A program made the translations under genes and the position numbers. Source: Burkholderia sp. MS389 (GTDB taxonomy: Bacteria > Pseudomonadota > Gammaproteobacteria > Burkholderiales > Burkholderiaceae). From it: a DNA stretch of 64,000 nt. This document shows positions 27,040 to 35,280 of the stretch, piece by piece (within the stretch, counting starts at the first letter, position 1; every line of letters begins with the position of its first letter). The stretch covers positions 1,364,001 to 1,428,000 of the forward strand of contig NZ_CP045994.1 of NCBI RefSeq assembly GCF_016899425.1. The letters run 5' to 3'. A model generated the notes under the pieces. It saw only the letters and a program-made list of their open reading frames with translations. It did not search any database and had not been told where the DNA came from.

Positions 27040-27210
27040 TCAGTGCTTGCGCCGCCAGTCGAGCAGATGGTGTTCCGCCATCCAGTGGTGGATCATCCCT
27101 TCGCCTTCGTGGCTGCGCTTGTATTCGCGCGACTCGAAGTACGACAGTGCGACGAGCACCATCAGACCGATGAACAGGCCGATCAGGCCCGCAATTTCTT
27201 CAGACGACAT
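27040..27210 (-). CDS. Small single-pass membrane protein (56 aa)
   Basis: Unrecognised family. ATG at 27210 has a near-perfect ribosome site (AAAGGAGG, 7 bases away). The product starts MSSEEIAGLIGLFIGLMVLV, one membrane segment (about 6-23), followed by a charged tail with YFESREYKRSHEGEG and several His and Trp residues ending DWRRKH. It stands alone between olsB and a lipoprotein gene on the other strand. Confidence 0.7.
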   Translation of the reverse strand: MSSEEIAGLIGLFIGLMVLVALSYFESREYKRSHEGEGMIHHWMAEHHLLDWRRKH

Positions 27211-27346
27211 GGCAGCCTCCTTTCAACGGCACAGCGCCATGCGTACATAGTAGGACATGTGCGGCGCAACCCCGAAACCGGATTTCCGCTAGACTCGGCG
27301 CGGTCCCGGCGTGCGATGGGCGCGCCGTTTTCCGGAGCTCTACCTG

Positions 27347-27523
27347 ATGACCCGTTTCATGCTGGCCGTGCTGGCCGCATCCCTCCTTGCCGCCTGCAGC
27401 AGCGATCCTCGCCAGGCGCGCCGCGGCCACCCACCGGAAGATCCTGCCGACTATCACGGCGTGCCGACCGACATGACGCCGCCGTCGATGCTCGACGCGC
27501 CGTCGCCGAAGCCGGTGCAGTAA
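27347..27523 (+). CDS. Small lipoprotein (58 aa)
   Basis: Starts MTRFMLAVLAASLLAAC; LLAAC is a lipobox, so the mature protein begins at Cys17 and is only about 42 residues, polar and Pro-rich (GHPPEDPADYHG, TPPSMLDAPSPKP). No function known. An alternative start 12 codons upstream would spoil the signal. It converges on the MATE gene with a 19-bp gap. Confidence 0.7.
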   Translation: MTRFMLAVLAASLLAACSSDPRQARRGHPPEDPADYHGVPTDMTPPSMLDAPSPKPVQ

Positions 27524-27542
27524 CGCTCGGCCGCGCTCGCCG

Positions 27543-28922
27543 TCACGCGCGGGTCGCGGACGCGGCCTGCGGGTCCGCACCAATGCGCCGCAACAGCGCC
27601 GGCAGGTAGCGCGCGAGCGTCGCGCCGCGCGCGGCCATGAACAGGAGCAGCGCAAACCAGAGGCCGTGATTGCCGAATGTGCCGACGGCGGCGAGCGTGG
27701 CCGCGATGAAGATCGACAACGACACGACCATCGCGCGCATCAGCGATTGCGTCTGCGTCGCGCCGATGAACACGCCGTCGAGCAGGAAACCCCAGACCGA
27801 CACGATCGGCGAGATCGCGGCCCACGGCAGGTAGCGCAGCGCGACGGCGCGGATCTCGACCTGATCGGTCAGGCGCGCGACGATCCAGCCGCCCGCCGCC
27901 CAGTAAACGAGCGCGAACAGCAGCGCGCCAAGTGCCGACCAGAACAGCGTGACGCGCACGGCTTGCCGGAATGCGCGGCGATCGCGCGCGCCGGCCGCCG
28001 CGCCGACGAGCGCCTCGGCCGCATGCGCGAAGCCGTCGAGGCCGTACGCCATGAAGGTCTGGAAATTCAGCAGCAGTGCATTCGCTGCGAGCGTCGCGTC
28101 GCCCTGTTTCGCGCCGAGATGCGCGAACCAGCCGAACGCGCCGAGCAGGCACAGCGTGCGCAGGAAGATGTCGCGATTGAGCGCGATCAGCCGCTTGAGC
28201 GCGACGCGGTCGGCAAGCGCACGTGCCGCGAGCGGGGCCAAGCCGCGCGGCCGCAGCCGCCACAGCATCCACGCGCCGAGCGCGAAGCCGCATGCGTCCG
28301 CGGTGGCGGTCGCCGCGCCGATACCCGCGATGCCCCAGCCGAAGCCGTACACGTAGAGCAGCACGGCGGCGATGTTCACCGCGTTGATGAACACCTGCGC
28401 GACGAGCGCGAGCCGGACGCGCTGCATGCCGAGCAGGTAGCCGAGCACCACGTAGTTCGCGAGCGCGAACGGTGCGCTCCAGATCCGTGCGTGGCTGTAT
28501 GCGAGCGCCGTCGCGCGGACCGCATCGCTGCCGCCGAGCGCGGACAGCGCGAACGACAGCAGCGGCACCTGCAGCGCCAGCACCGCGGCGCCGAGCGCGA
28601 ACGCGACGATCAGCGCGCGCAGCAGGTTCAGGCGGATCCCGGCGGCGTCGCCGGCACCATGCGCCTGCGCGACGAGCCCGGTCGTCCCCATCCGCAGGAA
28701 GCCGAAGCCCCAGAACACGAAATTGAAGAACAGCCCGCCGAGCGCGACGCCGCCGAGATATTGCGCGCCGTCGAGGTGGCCGGCGACGGCCGTGTCGACG
28801 GCGCCGAGGATCGGTTGGGTCAGGTTCGCGACGACGATCGGAAACGCGAGCGCGAGGACGCGCCGATGCGTGACGGCGGCCGCGGCGCCGCCGTCCCCGT
28901 GCGGTAACGCGGAGTCGGACAT
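27543..28922 (-). CDS. MATE family efflux transporter (DinF-like)
   Basis: Cation-coupled multidrug or metabolite exporter of 459 residues in the inner membrane. About twelve hydrophobic segments form two similar halves; the N-terminal half has the family motif PIVVANLTQPILGAVDTAVAGHL and GTTGLVAQAHGAGD. Length and pattern match the DinF group. The gene after it on the same transcript order (28933-29256) is upstream with an 10-bp gap, so they are probably co-transcribed. Confidence 0.9.
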   Translation of the reverse strand: MSDSALPHGDGGAAAAVTHRRVLALAFPIVVANLTQPILGAVDTAVAGHLDGAQYLGGVALGGLFFNFVFWGFGFLRMGTTGLVAQAHGAGDAAGIRLNLLRALIVAFALGAAVLALQVPLLSFALSALGGSDAVRATALAYSHARIWSAPFALANYVVLGYLLGMQRVRLALVAQVFINAVNIAAVLLYVYGFGWGIAGIGAATATADACGFALGAWMLWRLRPRGLAPLAARALADRVALKRLIALNRDIFLRTLCLLGAFGWFAHLGAKQGDATLAANALLLNFQTFMAYGLDGFAHAAEALVGAAAGARDRRAFRQAVRVTLFWSALGALLFALVYWAAGGWIVARLTDQVEIRAVALRYLPWAAISPIVSVWGFLLDGVFIGATQTQSLMRAMVVSLSIFIAATLAAVGTFGNHGLWFALLLFMAARGATLARYLPALLRRIGADPQAASATRA

Positions 28923-28932
28923 GGCGGACGCG

Positions 28933-29256
28933 TCAGGCGCGTTCCTGCACGCAGACCCACGGCGAGACGACGACCGCCCACAGCTCCGGATTGCGCGCCG
29001 CGTAGTCGGCGGCGGTCTCGGCCGGCATGCGCGCGACGAGGCCGGACGACAGCCAGCGCGTGACCTGTTCGGCGTCGTCGCTGGCGACGGCTTCCGCGAC
29101 GCTGACGAGATCGAGGTCGCGTGAGATCGACAGCAGCTTGCCCTGCGCGAAGAAGCGCTCGAGATCGCACCAGTCGATCTTGGCGGTCTCGCCGAGGAGT
29201 TTGGCGTAGAGCGGGCTGTGCGACGCGCCCGCGGCGGCGTGTTGATCAGAGGACAT
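28933..29256 (-). CDS. DUF2288 family protein
   Basis: A cytoplasmic protein of 107 residues. I recognise the DUF2288 pattern LYAKLLGETAKIDWCDLERFFAQGKLL and LDLVSVAEAVASDDAEQV. Start at 29256 (MSSDQHAAAG) is preferred over one ten codons upstream because of the alignment to the family core. Function unknown. It lies upstream of the MATE gene in a likely two-gene unit. Confidence 0.8.
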   Translation of the reverse strand: MSSDQHAAAGASHSPLYAKLLGETAKIDWCDLERFFAQGKLLSISRDLDLVSVAEAVASDDAEQVTRWLSSGLVARMPAETAADYAARNPELWAVVVSPWVCVQERA

Positions 29257-29285
29257 CGGTTTCTTGGAAAGACTGCGTGGCGCCA

Positions 29286-29615
29286 CTATAAACCATCCGG
29301 CCGGGCGGGCCGCTCACGCGTCGCGCAGCGCGCTCCATGCCCAGTCGGCGGGCGTCGCGCGCGAAAGGTACCGATCCGGTCGCCGCGCCGCAGGCCGGCA
29401 CGCGCAAAGCTGTTCGCGAGCCGGTTAGAGGCATTCCTCAGGTCGTCGAGCGTGACGCGGAAAACGCCGCCTTGCGTCGTTTCGTGGATCAGCGCGAGGC
29501 GCGCGTTGCCGTCTGCCCATTTGTCGCACACGTCCGCGCCGATGTTGTAGCACGCCGGAATGCCCCACTGGAAGCGGGAGAGGCGCGCGTCGTAGCAGTC
29601 GGCGGCGGGCAGCAT
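29286..29615 (-). pseudogene. Remnant of an AMP-forming acyl-CoA synthetase
   Basis: The first 80 or so residues read like the N-terminus of an acetyl/acyl-CoA synthetase: ACYNIGADVCDKWADG, LALIHET, TLDDLRNASNRLANSFARAG, RRGDRIG. The similarity stops there and the frame runs on into unrelated Arg/Pro-rich sequence. The AMP-binding P-loop and everything after it are missing. It is therefore a decayed 3'-truncated gene. Confidence 0.7.
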
Positions 29616-29792
29616 CGGGCGGTCTCCTGGTGTCGAGCGTGGCGTCGGGTGAACGGCTTACATCAGGAATTCACGCAGACGAATCCACAATGGTGTTTCC
29701 TGATAGGGAATGTTCGGACTCGTCCAATAGGCGAGGCTCAGTGCACGATTCCACAATGACGCATAAGATCAAGACAAAACAGTGGTGTGACC

Positions 29793-29912
29793 ATGGATTT
29801 GCTTCTGATAGCTGCGGGGTTCAGCCTGATTGGAATCGGGGTGCTGGTGGTGTTTGCTCGTCACGTCGATCCGTTGTCCGGCCGTTTCACCGGACGTCTG
29901 CGCAAGCGCTGA
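29793..29912 (+). CDS. Possible 39-residue membrane protein
   Basis: ATG 29793 opens a 39-codon frame, MDLLLIAAGFSLIGIGVLVV followed by a basic tail ending FTGRLRKR, i.e. one membrane segment plus positively charged end. No good ribosome site is visible. It lies in the 367-bp space between the ligase remnant and the LysM/M23 gene, which otherwise shows only a repeated TCCACAATG (near 29683 and 29752). Confidence 0.4.
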   Translation: MDLLLIAAGFSLIGIGVLVVFARHVDPLSGRFTGRLRKR

Positions 29913-29982
29913 CTCGATTTTTTCCGTTTTCGACGCGACGGCACGCGATGCGCGCCGGCGTCGCGTGTCGTCTGTCGTGCGC

Positions 29983-30684
29983 TCAGCGCGCCGGCAGGTA
30001 GCGTGACGGATCGATCGAGCGGCCGCCATAGCGCAGCTCGAAATGCAGCGCGACGCGATCGCTGTCGCTGTTGCCCATCTCCGCGATCGATTGCCCTTGC
30101 GTGACCGACTGGCCTTCCTTCACCAGCAGCGCGCGGTTGTGCGCGTAGGCCGTCAGGTAATCGGCGTTGTGCTTCAGGATGATCAGGTTGCCGTAGCCGC
30201 GCAGCCCGTTACCGGCGTAGACCACGACACCCGGCGCGGCCGCGACCACCGGCGTGCCCGGCGAATTCGCGATGTCGATGCCCTTCGATTTCGAGCCGTC
30301 GAACGTGCGCACCACGTTGCCGGCCGCCGGCCAGATCAGCGCGATGCTCGTGGCCGGCTTCACGGCCGATTCGACCGGCGCGGAAGGGGCCGGCCGCGCG
30401 CGGCCCGCGCTGCCGGTGCCGGTGGTCGACGGCGTCGACGCGGTGGTCGTGCCGGGCGGCGGTGCGACGCGCAGCACCTGGCCGACTTCGATCGCGTCGG
30501 GGTTCGTCATCTGGTTCCAGCGCACGATGCTCTGTACCGACGTGCGGTTGTCGCGCGCGATCTTGTACAGCGTGTCGCCACGCTCGACGCGATAGAACCC
30601 GGGGCCGACGGGCGCGGAGCCGCACGCGACGAGCAGGGCGGCGCAGGCGGCTGCGAAGAGTCGCTTCGTTGTTGTTCCGAACAT
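29983..30684 (-). CDS. NlpD-like LysM/M23 lipoprotein
   Basis: Envelope lipoprotein of 233 residues. The start at 30684 gives a signal with lipobox LLVAC, then one LysM domain (FYRVERGDTLYKIARDN, about 35-85), a Thr/Pro/Ala linker and a LytM domain (about 120-233). The LytM zinc ligands are degenerate: the usual HxGxD is SKGIDIA, as in E. coli NlpD, although later HFELRYGG and AYAHN remain. Such proteins activate amidases at division rather than cut peptidoglycan themselves. It is not next to rpoS or pcm here, so it may be a paralogue of the classical nlpD. Confidence 0.85.
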   Translation of the reverse strand: MFGTTTKRLFAAACAALLVACGSAPVGPGFYRVERGDTLYKIARDNRTSVQSIVRWNQMTNPDAIEVGQVLRVAPPPGTTTASTPSTTGTGSAGRARPAPSAPVESAVKPATSIALIWPAAGNVVRTFDGSKSKGIDIANSPGTPVVAAAPGVVVYAGNGLRGYGNLIILKHNADYLTAYAHNRALLVKEGQSVTQGQSIAEMGNSDSDRVALHFELRYGGRSIDPSRYLPAR

Positions 30685-30815
30685 TGAACCTCGCAAAACC
30701 CCGCCGCGCATGACGCGGCAGGCAACACAAAACGTCAGATTTTAACGGGTTCGACCCGCGCACTGCAGTTTCGGTCGCGGGTGCGGCTGCCGCGCCCGGT
30801 TCGGTGCGTGTCGAA

Positions 30816-31727
30816 TCAGCCGGCGAGCGGCGCGACGCGGATCCGCAGCGTGGCCGTTTCGGTCGCGCCCGGCCCGAGCATGCGCAGCCCGCGGCCGTTG
30901 TGGATCGCATCGGGCAGGCCGAGCCACGGTTCGACGCAATAGAAATCCGAATCCGGCTTTTCGGTCCACGTCGTGACCGCGTACCACGGGATCGAGCCCG
31001 GCACGTCCAGCGCGATCTCGATCGTGCGGCGGCGGCCCGGCATCACGATGCGCACCGGCGCCAACGGCTGGCCGTCGAGGCAGTGAAACCGATCGAGGAT
31101 ATCCGGATCGTCGAGGCGATAACGGGCCTGGCCCGGTTCGGGCTGGCTGATCGAGCCGTCCGCGCGCTGTTGGCAACGGTGCGTCGGCGGCAGCTCGAGG
31201 ACGGTGTCGGCCCGCTCGCCGTGCGGCAGCGCGAAATAGAAATGGTGGCCGGCGTAATAGGGCAGCGGCGTGTCGCCGCGATTGGTCGTCGTCAGCGCGA
31301 CGTCCAGCGTATGCGCGTCGGCTAGCCGGTAGGTCGTTTCGAAGCGGAAATCGAACGGGTAGCTCGCGCGTAGCGTATCGTTCGCGTCGAGCGTCATCGA
31401 CAGCGCGGCGCCGTCGGCCGACGGGTGCGCGTCGAACGGCAGATCGCGCGCGAAACCGTGCATCGGCAGGTCGCGGACGACGCCGGCTGCGTCGCGCCAG
31501 CGGCCGATCTCGCCGTCGACGCGGTGGCGGCCGAGGAACGGGAACAGCAGCGGATTGCCGCCGCGCACGCGTGCGAGGTTGCTCCAGTCGGCGGTTTCCG
31601 GCCAGAAGATCACCGGTTCGCCATCGACGTGCCAGGACAGCAGGCGGCCGCCGAATTGCGGGGCGACCCGGACGAGCGACGGGCCGGCGTGAAGTTCGTG
31701 AATGTCGTGTTGCTGGAAGATCGGCAT
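30816..31727 (-). CDS. Aldose 1-epimerase family protein
   Basis: Interconverts anomers of aldose sugars, or a sugar phosphate. With the start at 31727 (MPIFQQHDIHEL) the protein has 303 residues of the galactose-mutarotase beta-sandwich fold. Candidate catalytic residues are the His in AGHHFYFALP and the Glu in FYCVEPWLGLP. Substrate cannot be told from the sequence. It stands 131 bp upstream of the LysM lipoprotein gene and is probably separate. Confidence 0.85.
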   Translation of the reverse strand: MPIFQQHDIHELHAGPSLVRVAPQFGGRLLSWHVDGEPVIFWPETADWSNLARVRGGNPLLFPFLGRHRVDGEIGRWRDAAGVVRDLPMHGFARDLPFDAHPSADGAALSMTLDANDTLRASYPFDFRFETTYRLADAHTLDVALTTTNRGDTPLPYYAGHHFYFALPHGERADTVLELPPTHRCQQRADGSISQPEPGQARYRLDDPDILDRFHCLDGQPLAPVRIVMPGRRRTIEIALDVPGSIPWYAVTTWTEKPDSDFYCVEPWLGLPDAIHNGRGLRMLGPGATETATLRIRVAPLAG

Positions 31728-31820
31728 GGCGAATCGGGTTGGGCGGGGTGACGGGAGCAACGGGCGTTCCATTATCGGGCCGCGGCCGGTCGGGGAAAAC
31801 CCTTCTCGGGAAATTGCGAG

Positions 31821-31849
31821 TTTTTAACACGGTCGACCGTCGGGATAAT
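31821..31849 (+). promoter_or_regulatory. Candidate promoter of the 28-residue peptide gene
   Basis: TTTTTA, 17 bases, GATAAT. The -10 box is good and the -35 box poor. A 10-bp palindrome CGGTCGACCG lies within the spacer. The start of the microprotein is about 50 bp downstream. Confidence 0.4.
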
Positions 31850-31899
31850 GCCTCTAAACCGGTGATGTTGCCGGGTCATGACACTTCGTGGAGGGGGCC

Positions 31900-31986
31900 A
31901 TGGATCTGGCAATGGCAATGGGAATCGCACTGTTCGGCATGTTTACCGGCAGCACGGTATTATTTTTCTATCAGCTCGGCCGCTGA
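31900..31986 (+). CDS. 28-residue transmembrane microprotein
   Basis: ATG 31900 follows a strong ribosome site (GGAGGGGGCC). The product MDLAMAMGIALFGMFTGSTV plus eight more residues ending YQLGR is one membrane helix. A textbook terminator starts 26 bp after its stop, and a candidate promoter lies in front. So the unit has all parts of a stand-alone gene. No function is known. Confidence 0.65.
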   Translation: MDLAMAMGIALFGMFTGSTVLFFYQLGR

Positions 31987-32011
31987 CGGCAATTCCTGCC
32001 GAAGTCGACAG

Positions 32012-32038
32012 GCCCGCCATGCAAATGGCGGGCTTTTT
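32012..32038 (+). terminator. Rho-independent terminator of the microprotein gene
   Basis: Stem GCCCGCCAT / ATGGCGGGC (9 bp), 4-base loop, TTTTT. Confidence 0.92.
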
Positions 32039-32207
32039 GCTTTCTGCGCGCTTACAAATTGCAAGTGTTTGTGTGCAGCGCCGCAATATCCTGCCAAATG
32101 CCTTGGCGCAGTAATCCTGGCTCGGCATAATCGGGGCGCGTTTTTCAGGACGCGCATCGCGTCGTCCGCCTTCCTTCCCGCTTAATCTTCACTAAAAGGA
32201 CCGACGC

Positions 32208-33038
32208 GTGAGCCTCTGGTTTCTGGTATTCCTGAGCGTCCTGCAGGGCGTTACCGAACTCTTCCCCGTCAGCAGCCTTGGCCATACGCTGCTCGTGCCG
32301 GCGCTGTTCGGCATGCACATCGACAAGCACGCGCCGCAACTGCTGCCATTCCTCGTCGCGCTCCATCTCGGCACCGCGCTGGCGCTGCTGTGGTACTTCC
32401 GCGCGCGCTGGATCGCGCTGATCGGCGGCTTCTTCGCGCAGCTCGGCGGCCGCAAGAACGACGACGGGCACCTGATGTGGGCGCTGATCATCGGCACGAT
32501 CCCGACCGGCATCGTCGGGCTGCTGCTCGAGAAGCGAATCGAGCGCGTGTTTCACGATCTGCGGATCGTCGCGATCGCGTTGATCGTCAACGGCGTGTTG
32601 CTGTGGGTCGGCGATCGCATCCAGCGCAGCCGCGCGCATCAGCCGCCCGAGAAGATGACGTTCAAGCAGGCGTTCTTCGTGGGCCTCGCGCAGATCGGCG
32701 CGTTGATTCCGGGCTTCTCGCGCAGCGGGCTGACGATGATTGCCGGCAACGTGGCCGGGCTGACGGCGGAAAAGGCCGCGGAATTCTCGTTCCTGCTCGG
32801 CACGCCGATCATCTTTGCCGCGGGCGTGCTCGAATTGCCGAAGCTGTTCCATGCGCGCGACCAGCTCGCCGATGCGCTGCTCGGCGGCGTGCTGACGGCG
32901 ATCGCCGCGTACCTGAGCGTGCGGTTCCTGATGCGCTATTTCGAAGGGCGCGGCCGGCTCGCGTCATTCGGCGTGTATTGCGTGATCGCCGGCGTGTTCT
33001 GCCTCGGCTGGTTCATGCTGCATCCGCAGCCGGTTTGA
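32208..33038 (+). CDS. uppP: Undecaprenyl-diphosphatase UppP (BacA)
   Basis: Recycles undecaprenyl diphosphate to the monophosphate carrier used in cell-wall and polysaccharide synthesis; confers bacitracin tolerance. The 276-residue integral membrane protein carries both family motifs: [22 protein letters not shown] and [10 protein letters not shown]. Length is standard. It is a single gene with its own terminator. Confidence 0.95.
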   Translation: MSLWFLVFLSVLQGVTELFPVSSLGHTLLVPALFGMHIDKHAPQLLPFLVALHLGTALALLWYFRARWIALIGGFFAQLGGRKNDDGHLMWALIIGTIPTGIVGLLLEKRIERVFHDLRIVAIALIVNGVLLWVGDRIQRSRAHQPPEKMTFKQAFFVGLAQIGALIPGFSRSGLTMIAGNVAGLTAEKAAEFSFLLGTPIIFAAGVLELPKLFHARDQLADALLGGVLTAIAAYLSVRFLMRYFEGRGRLASFGVYCVIAGVFCLGWFMLHPQPV

Positions 33039-33090
33039 TGCCGCGGGGGGCCGGTCTCGCGTGATCTGGTGCGATGATCGGGTATAATTT

Positions 33091-33119
33091 CGGGCTCGGC
33101 TTCGTGTCGGGCCCGTTTT
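33091..33119 (+). terminator. Terminator after uppP
   Basis: GC-rich imperfect stem CGGGCTCGGC / GTCGGGCCCG with TTTTG behind it, 53 bp after the uppP stop. A perfect TATAAT lies just in front (33083-33088), with no good -35 box. Confidence 0.6.
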
Positions 33120-33219
33120 GTTTCGGGGGTTTGAGTTTGGCGGTGCGGTCGCTGCCGTGCGTTACTCGAAAGCCCGATGCCGAATACGGTCCGCGAAAGG
33201 CCGTGTCTTTTCTCCCCGA

Positions 33220-33296
33220 CCGCCCTTAGCTCAGTTGGATAGAGCAACGGCCTTCTAAGCCGTAGGTCACACGTTCGAATCGTGTAGGGCGGGCCA
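33220..33296 (+). tRNA. tRNA-Arg (TCT anticodon)
   Basis: 77 nt including CCA. Acceptor CCGCCCT pairs with AGGGCGG; D arm TAGCTCAGTTGGATAGAGC; anticodon loop CTTCTAA, giving TCT; T arm ACACGTTCGAATCGTGT. Its last 24 bases recur, with three differences, at 56184-56207. Confidence 0.97.
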
Positions 33297-34002
33297 GTGA
33301 AATCTATGCATTGGCCGATATTTTCAATTTGCCTGTTTCCTTTATCGCGTTGCGTGTTCACGCAGCGTGTGGCTTTTATAGTCAACCCGGATCGTACCCA
33401 GTCCATGTGAGAACGGCGATGCGCGCATAGCGTGTCCAATTTGCACGGCAAGCAGAAAGGCGTTGCTTGTCCGAGCAGTATGTCGGCCGTAGCCGCGCTA
33501 TCAATTTGTTTGGCAGTCCGTTGCTTATCCCTCGTCGAACCGGCTTGCGGCATTCAACCGACACACCAACAACGGGCGCGGCCAAGTTGCCGATCGACAA
33601 GATCGGCAACGCGCGGCCTGGCTACGCGACGCGTCGGCGTATCGCCGCATCGGCGCCGCCGCAAGTCCGCGCGCTGCGCATTCCCTCTTCCGAACGCCGG
33701 AATCGGCCGCGCGACATCGCACGGGCGTCCGGTTCTTGCGCACCAATTCCCGCAACAAACCGACGCACTGACGACCGTATCGAAATGCCGCACACGCGAT
33801 CCCACACAGTCGCGCCCTCCCGCATTCGATCGCCGCAGCGCAACAATCCGCCACAACGGCGTGGCCCCGCGCCTCCCGCCTTGCAGTCCCAACGGATGCC
33901 ACCTATATATATGACTAATCGACTCGTACCACGGTAGCGGTGCGGCACGCGGCGGGGCGCATCGTCAGATCAGAACAACCGGGTGCCGAACGGGAGCCCT
34001 AC
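33297..34002. other. Non-coding stretch after tRNA-Arg
   Basis: No convincing gene on either strand; the several 100-160 residue frames overlap one another and are low-complexity Arg/Pro/Ala-rich. The first 120 bases are AT-richer and include a small dyad (GTTGCGTG/CACGCAGC near 33350). TATATATATGACTAAT at about 33905 may be part of the promoter of the next operon. Confidence 0.5.
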
Positions 34003-35238
34003 ATGGACGAGAGTGTGTCAGTCGCACCAATGTGTTCCCGCACCTGGTCTTCGAACCTACTGCGCGCACTCGCGCGTCCCGGCGGCAGGCAGTCGCTGGC
34101 GCTGATCGCATGCTGCGCCGCACTGAGCGGCCAGAGCGCCGGATTCGCGGCGGAGCCCGGCGTGACCGGCGACACGATCCGCCTGGGCATGGTCAACGCG
34201 CAATCGGGCAATTCCGCAGGCCTCGGACATGGGCTGCTGATCGGCGCGCAAGCCGTATTCGACGACGCGAACGCTCGCGGCGGCGTGCACGGGCGAAAAA
34301 TCGACCTCGTCGTCGCCGACGATCGCTACGAACCCGACCGGACGGTGGACAACACGCTGGACATGATCGAGCGGGGCAACGTGCTGGCGCTGTTCGGCTA
34401 CGTCGGCACGCCGACGACCACCGCGGTGCTGCCGATGATCCGGGACGCTGGCATTCCGCTCGTCGGTACGTTCAGCGGCGCGATGGCGCTGCGCAAGCCG
34501 GTCACGCCGGAGGTCTTCAACATCCGGGCGAGCTATGACGACGAAACGCGCGCGCTGGTCGATCATTTGATCGCGCACGACCACGCGACGCGTTTCGCGG
34601 TGTTCTACCAGGACGACGGCTTCGGGCTCGCGGTGCTGGCGGGCACGCGGCTCGCGCTGCGCCGCCATGGCCTCGACGTCGTCGCCACCGGCACGTTCCG
34701 CCGCGGCACGACGGCGGTCGACACGGGTCTGGCGGCCGTACTCGAAGGGCGGCCCGACGTCGTCATCATGGTCGGCCCGTATACGCCGGTCGCCGCATTC
34801 GTTCGCGCCGCGCACCGCGAAGGCCTCACGGCCCATCTCGCGGCGGTGTCGTTCGTCGGCACCGACGACCTGTTGCGCCTCATCGGCGACGAAGGGAATG
34901 GCATGCTGATTTCGCAGGTCGTGCCGCTGCCGCAGAGCGATCGCCCGGTGATCCGGGACTGCGCGCGGCTCATCGCCCAGCGCTTTCCGGACGAGCACAT
35001 CGGCGTGGTGCACATCGAGGGCTGCCTCGACGCGAAGGTCGCGCTGATCGGGCTGGAGCGTGCGGGGCCATCGCCCACGCGGGCAACGCTGAAGCAGGCG
35101 CTCGAATCGATCCGCCATCTCGACCTCGGCGGCCTGGTGGTCAACCTGAGCAGCGACGATCATCAGGCGCTGAACGACGTGTTCCTCACCGAAATCGCGC
35201 ACGGGCACGTCACGCCGCTGGTCGTGCCGGCGCAATGA
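34003..35238 (+). CDS. Periplasmic ligand-binding protein (branched-chain amino acid type) for a sensor kinase
   Basis: 411 residues with a signal peptide ending near residue 50 (SAGFAA). The mature part is a type I periplasmic binding protein (Peripla_BP_6 style): IRLGMVNAQSGNSAGLGHGL, ANARGGVHGRKIDLVVADD and FGYVGTPTTTAVLPMIRDAG. There are no ABC permease or ATPase genes nearby. Instead it lies 42 bp before a large hybrid kinase, so it is more likely a TorT- or LuxP-like ligand sensor that docks on the kinase periplasmic domain than a transporter part. ATG 34003 chosen; the ligand is unknown. Confidence 0.8.
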   Translation: MDESVSVAPMCSRTWSSNLLRALARPGGRQSLALIACCAALSGQSAGFAAEPGVTGDTIRLGMVNAQSGNSAGLGHGLLIGAQAVFDDANARGGVHGRKIDLVVADDRYEPDRTVDNTLDMIERGNVLALFGYVGTPTTTAVLPMIRDAGIPLVGTFSGAMALRKPVTPEVFNIRASYDDETRALVDHLIAHDHATRFAVFYQDDGFGLAVLAGTRLALRRHGLDVVATGTFRRGTTAVDTGLAAVLEGRPDVVIMVGPYTPVAAFVRAAHREGLTAHLAAVSFVGTDDLLRLIGDEGNGMLISQVVPLPQSDRPVIRDCARLIAQRFPDEHIGVVHIEGCLDAKVALIGLERAGPSPTRATLKQALESIRHLDLGGLVVNLSSDDHQALNDVFLTEIAHGHVTPLVVPAQ

Positions 35239-35280
35239 GCGGCGGATGGCCGTCAGGCCATTCCGATCCTGGAGGGCTGC

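Noticed and set aside
33432..33948. Several 110-160 codon frames on both strands after tRNA-Arg
   Set aside because: They overlap each other, have no ribosome sites and give low-complexity products.
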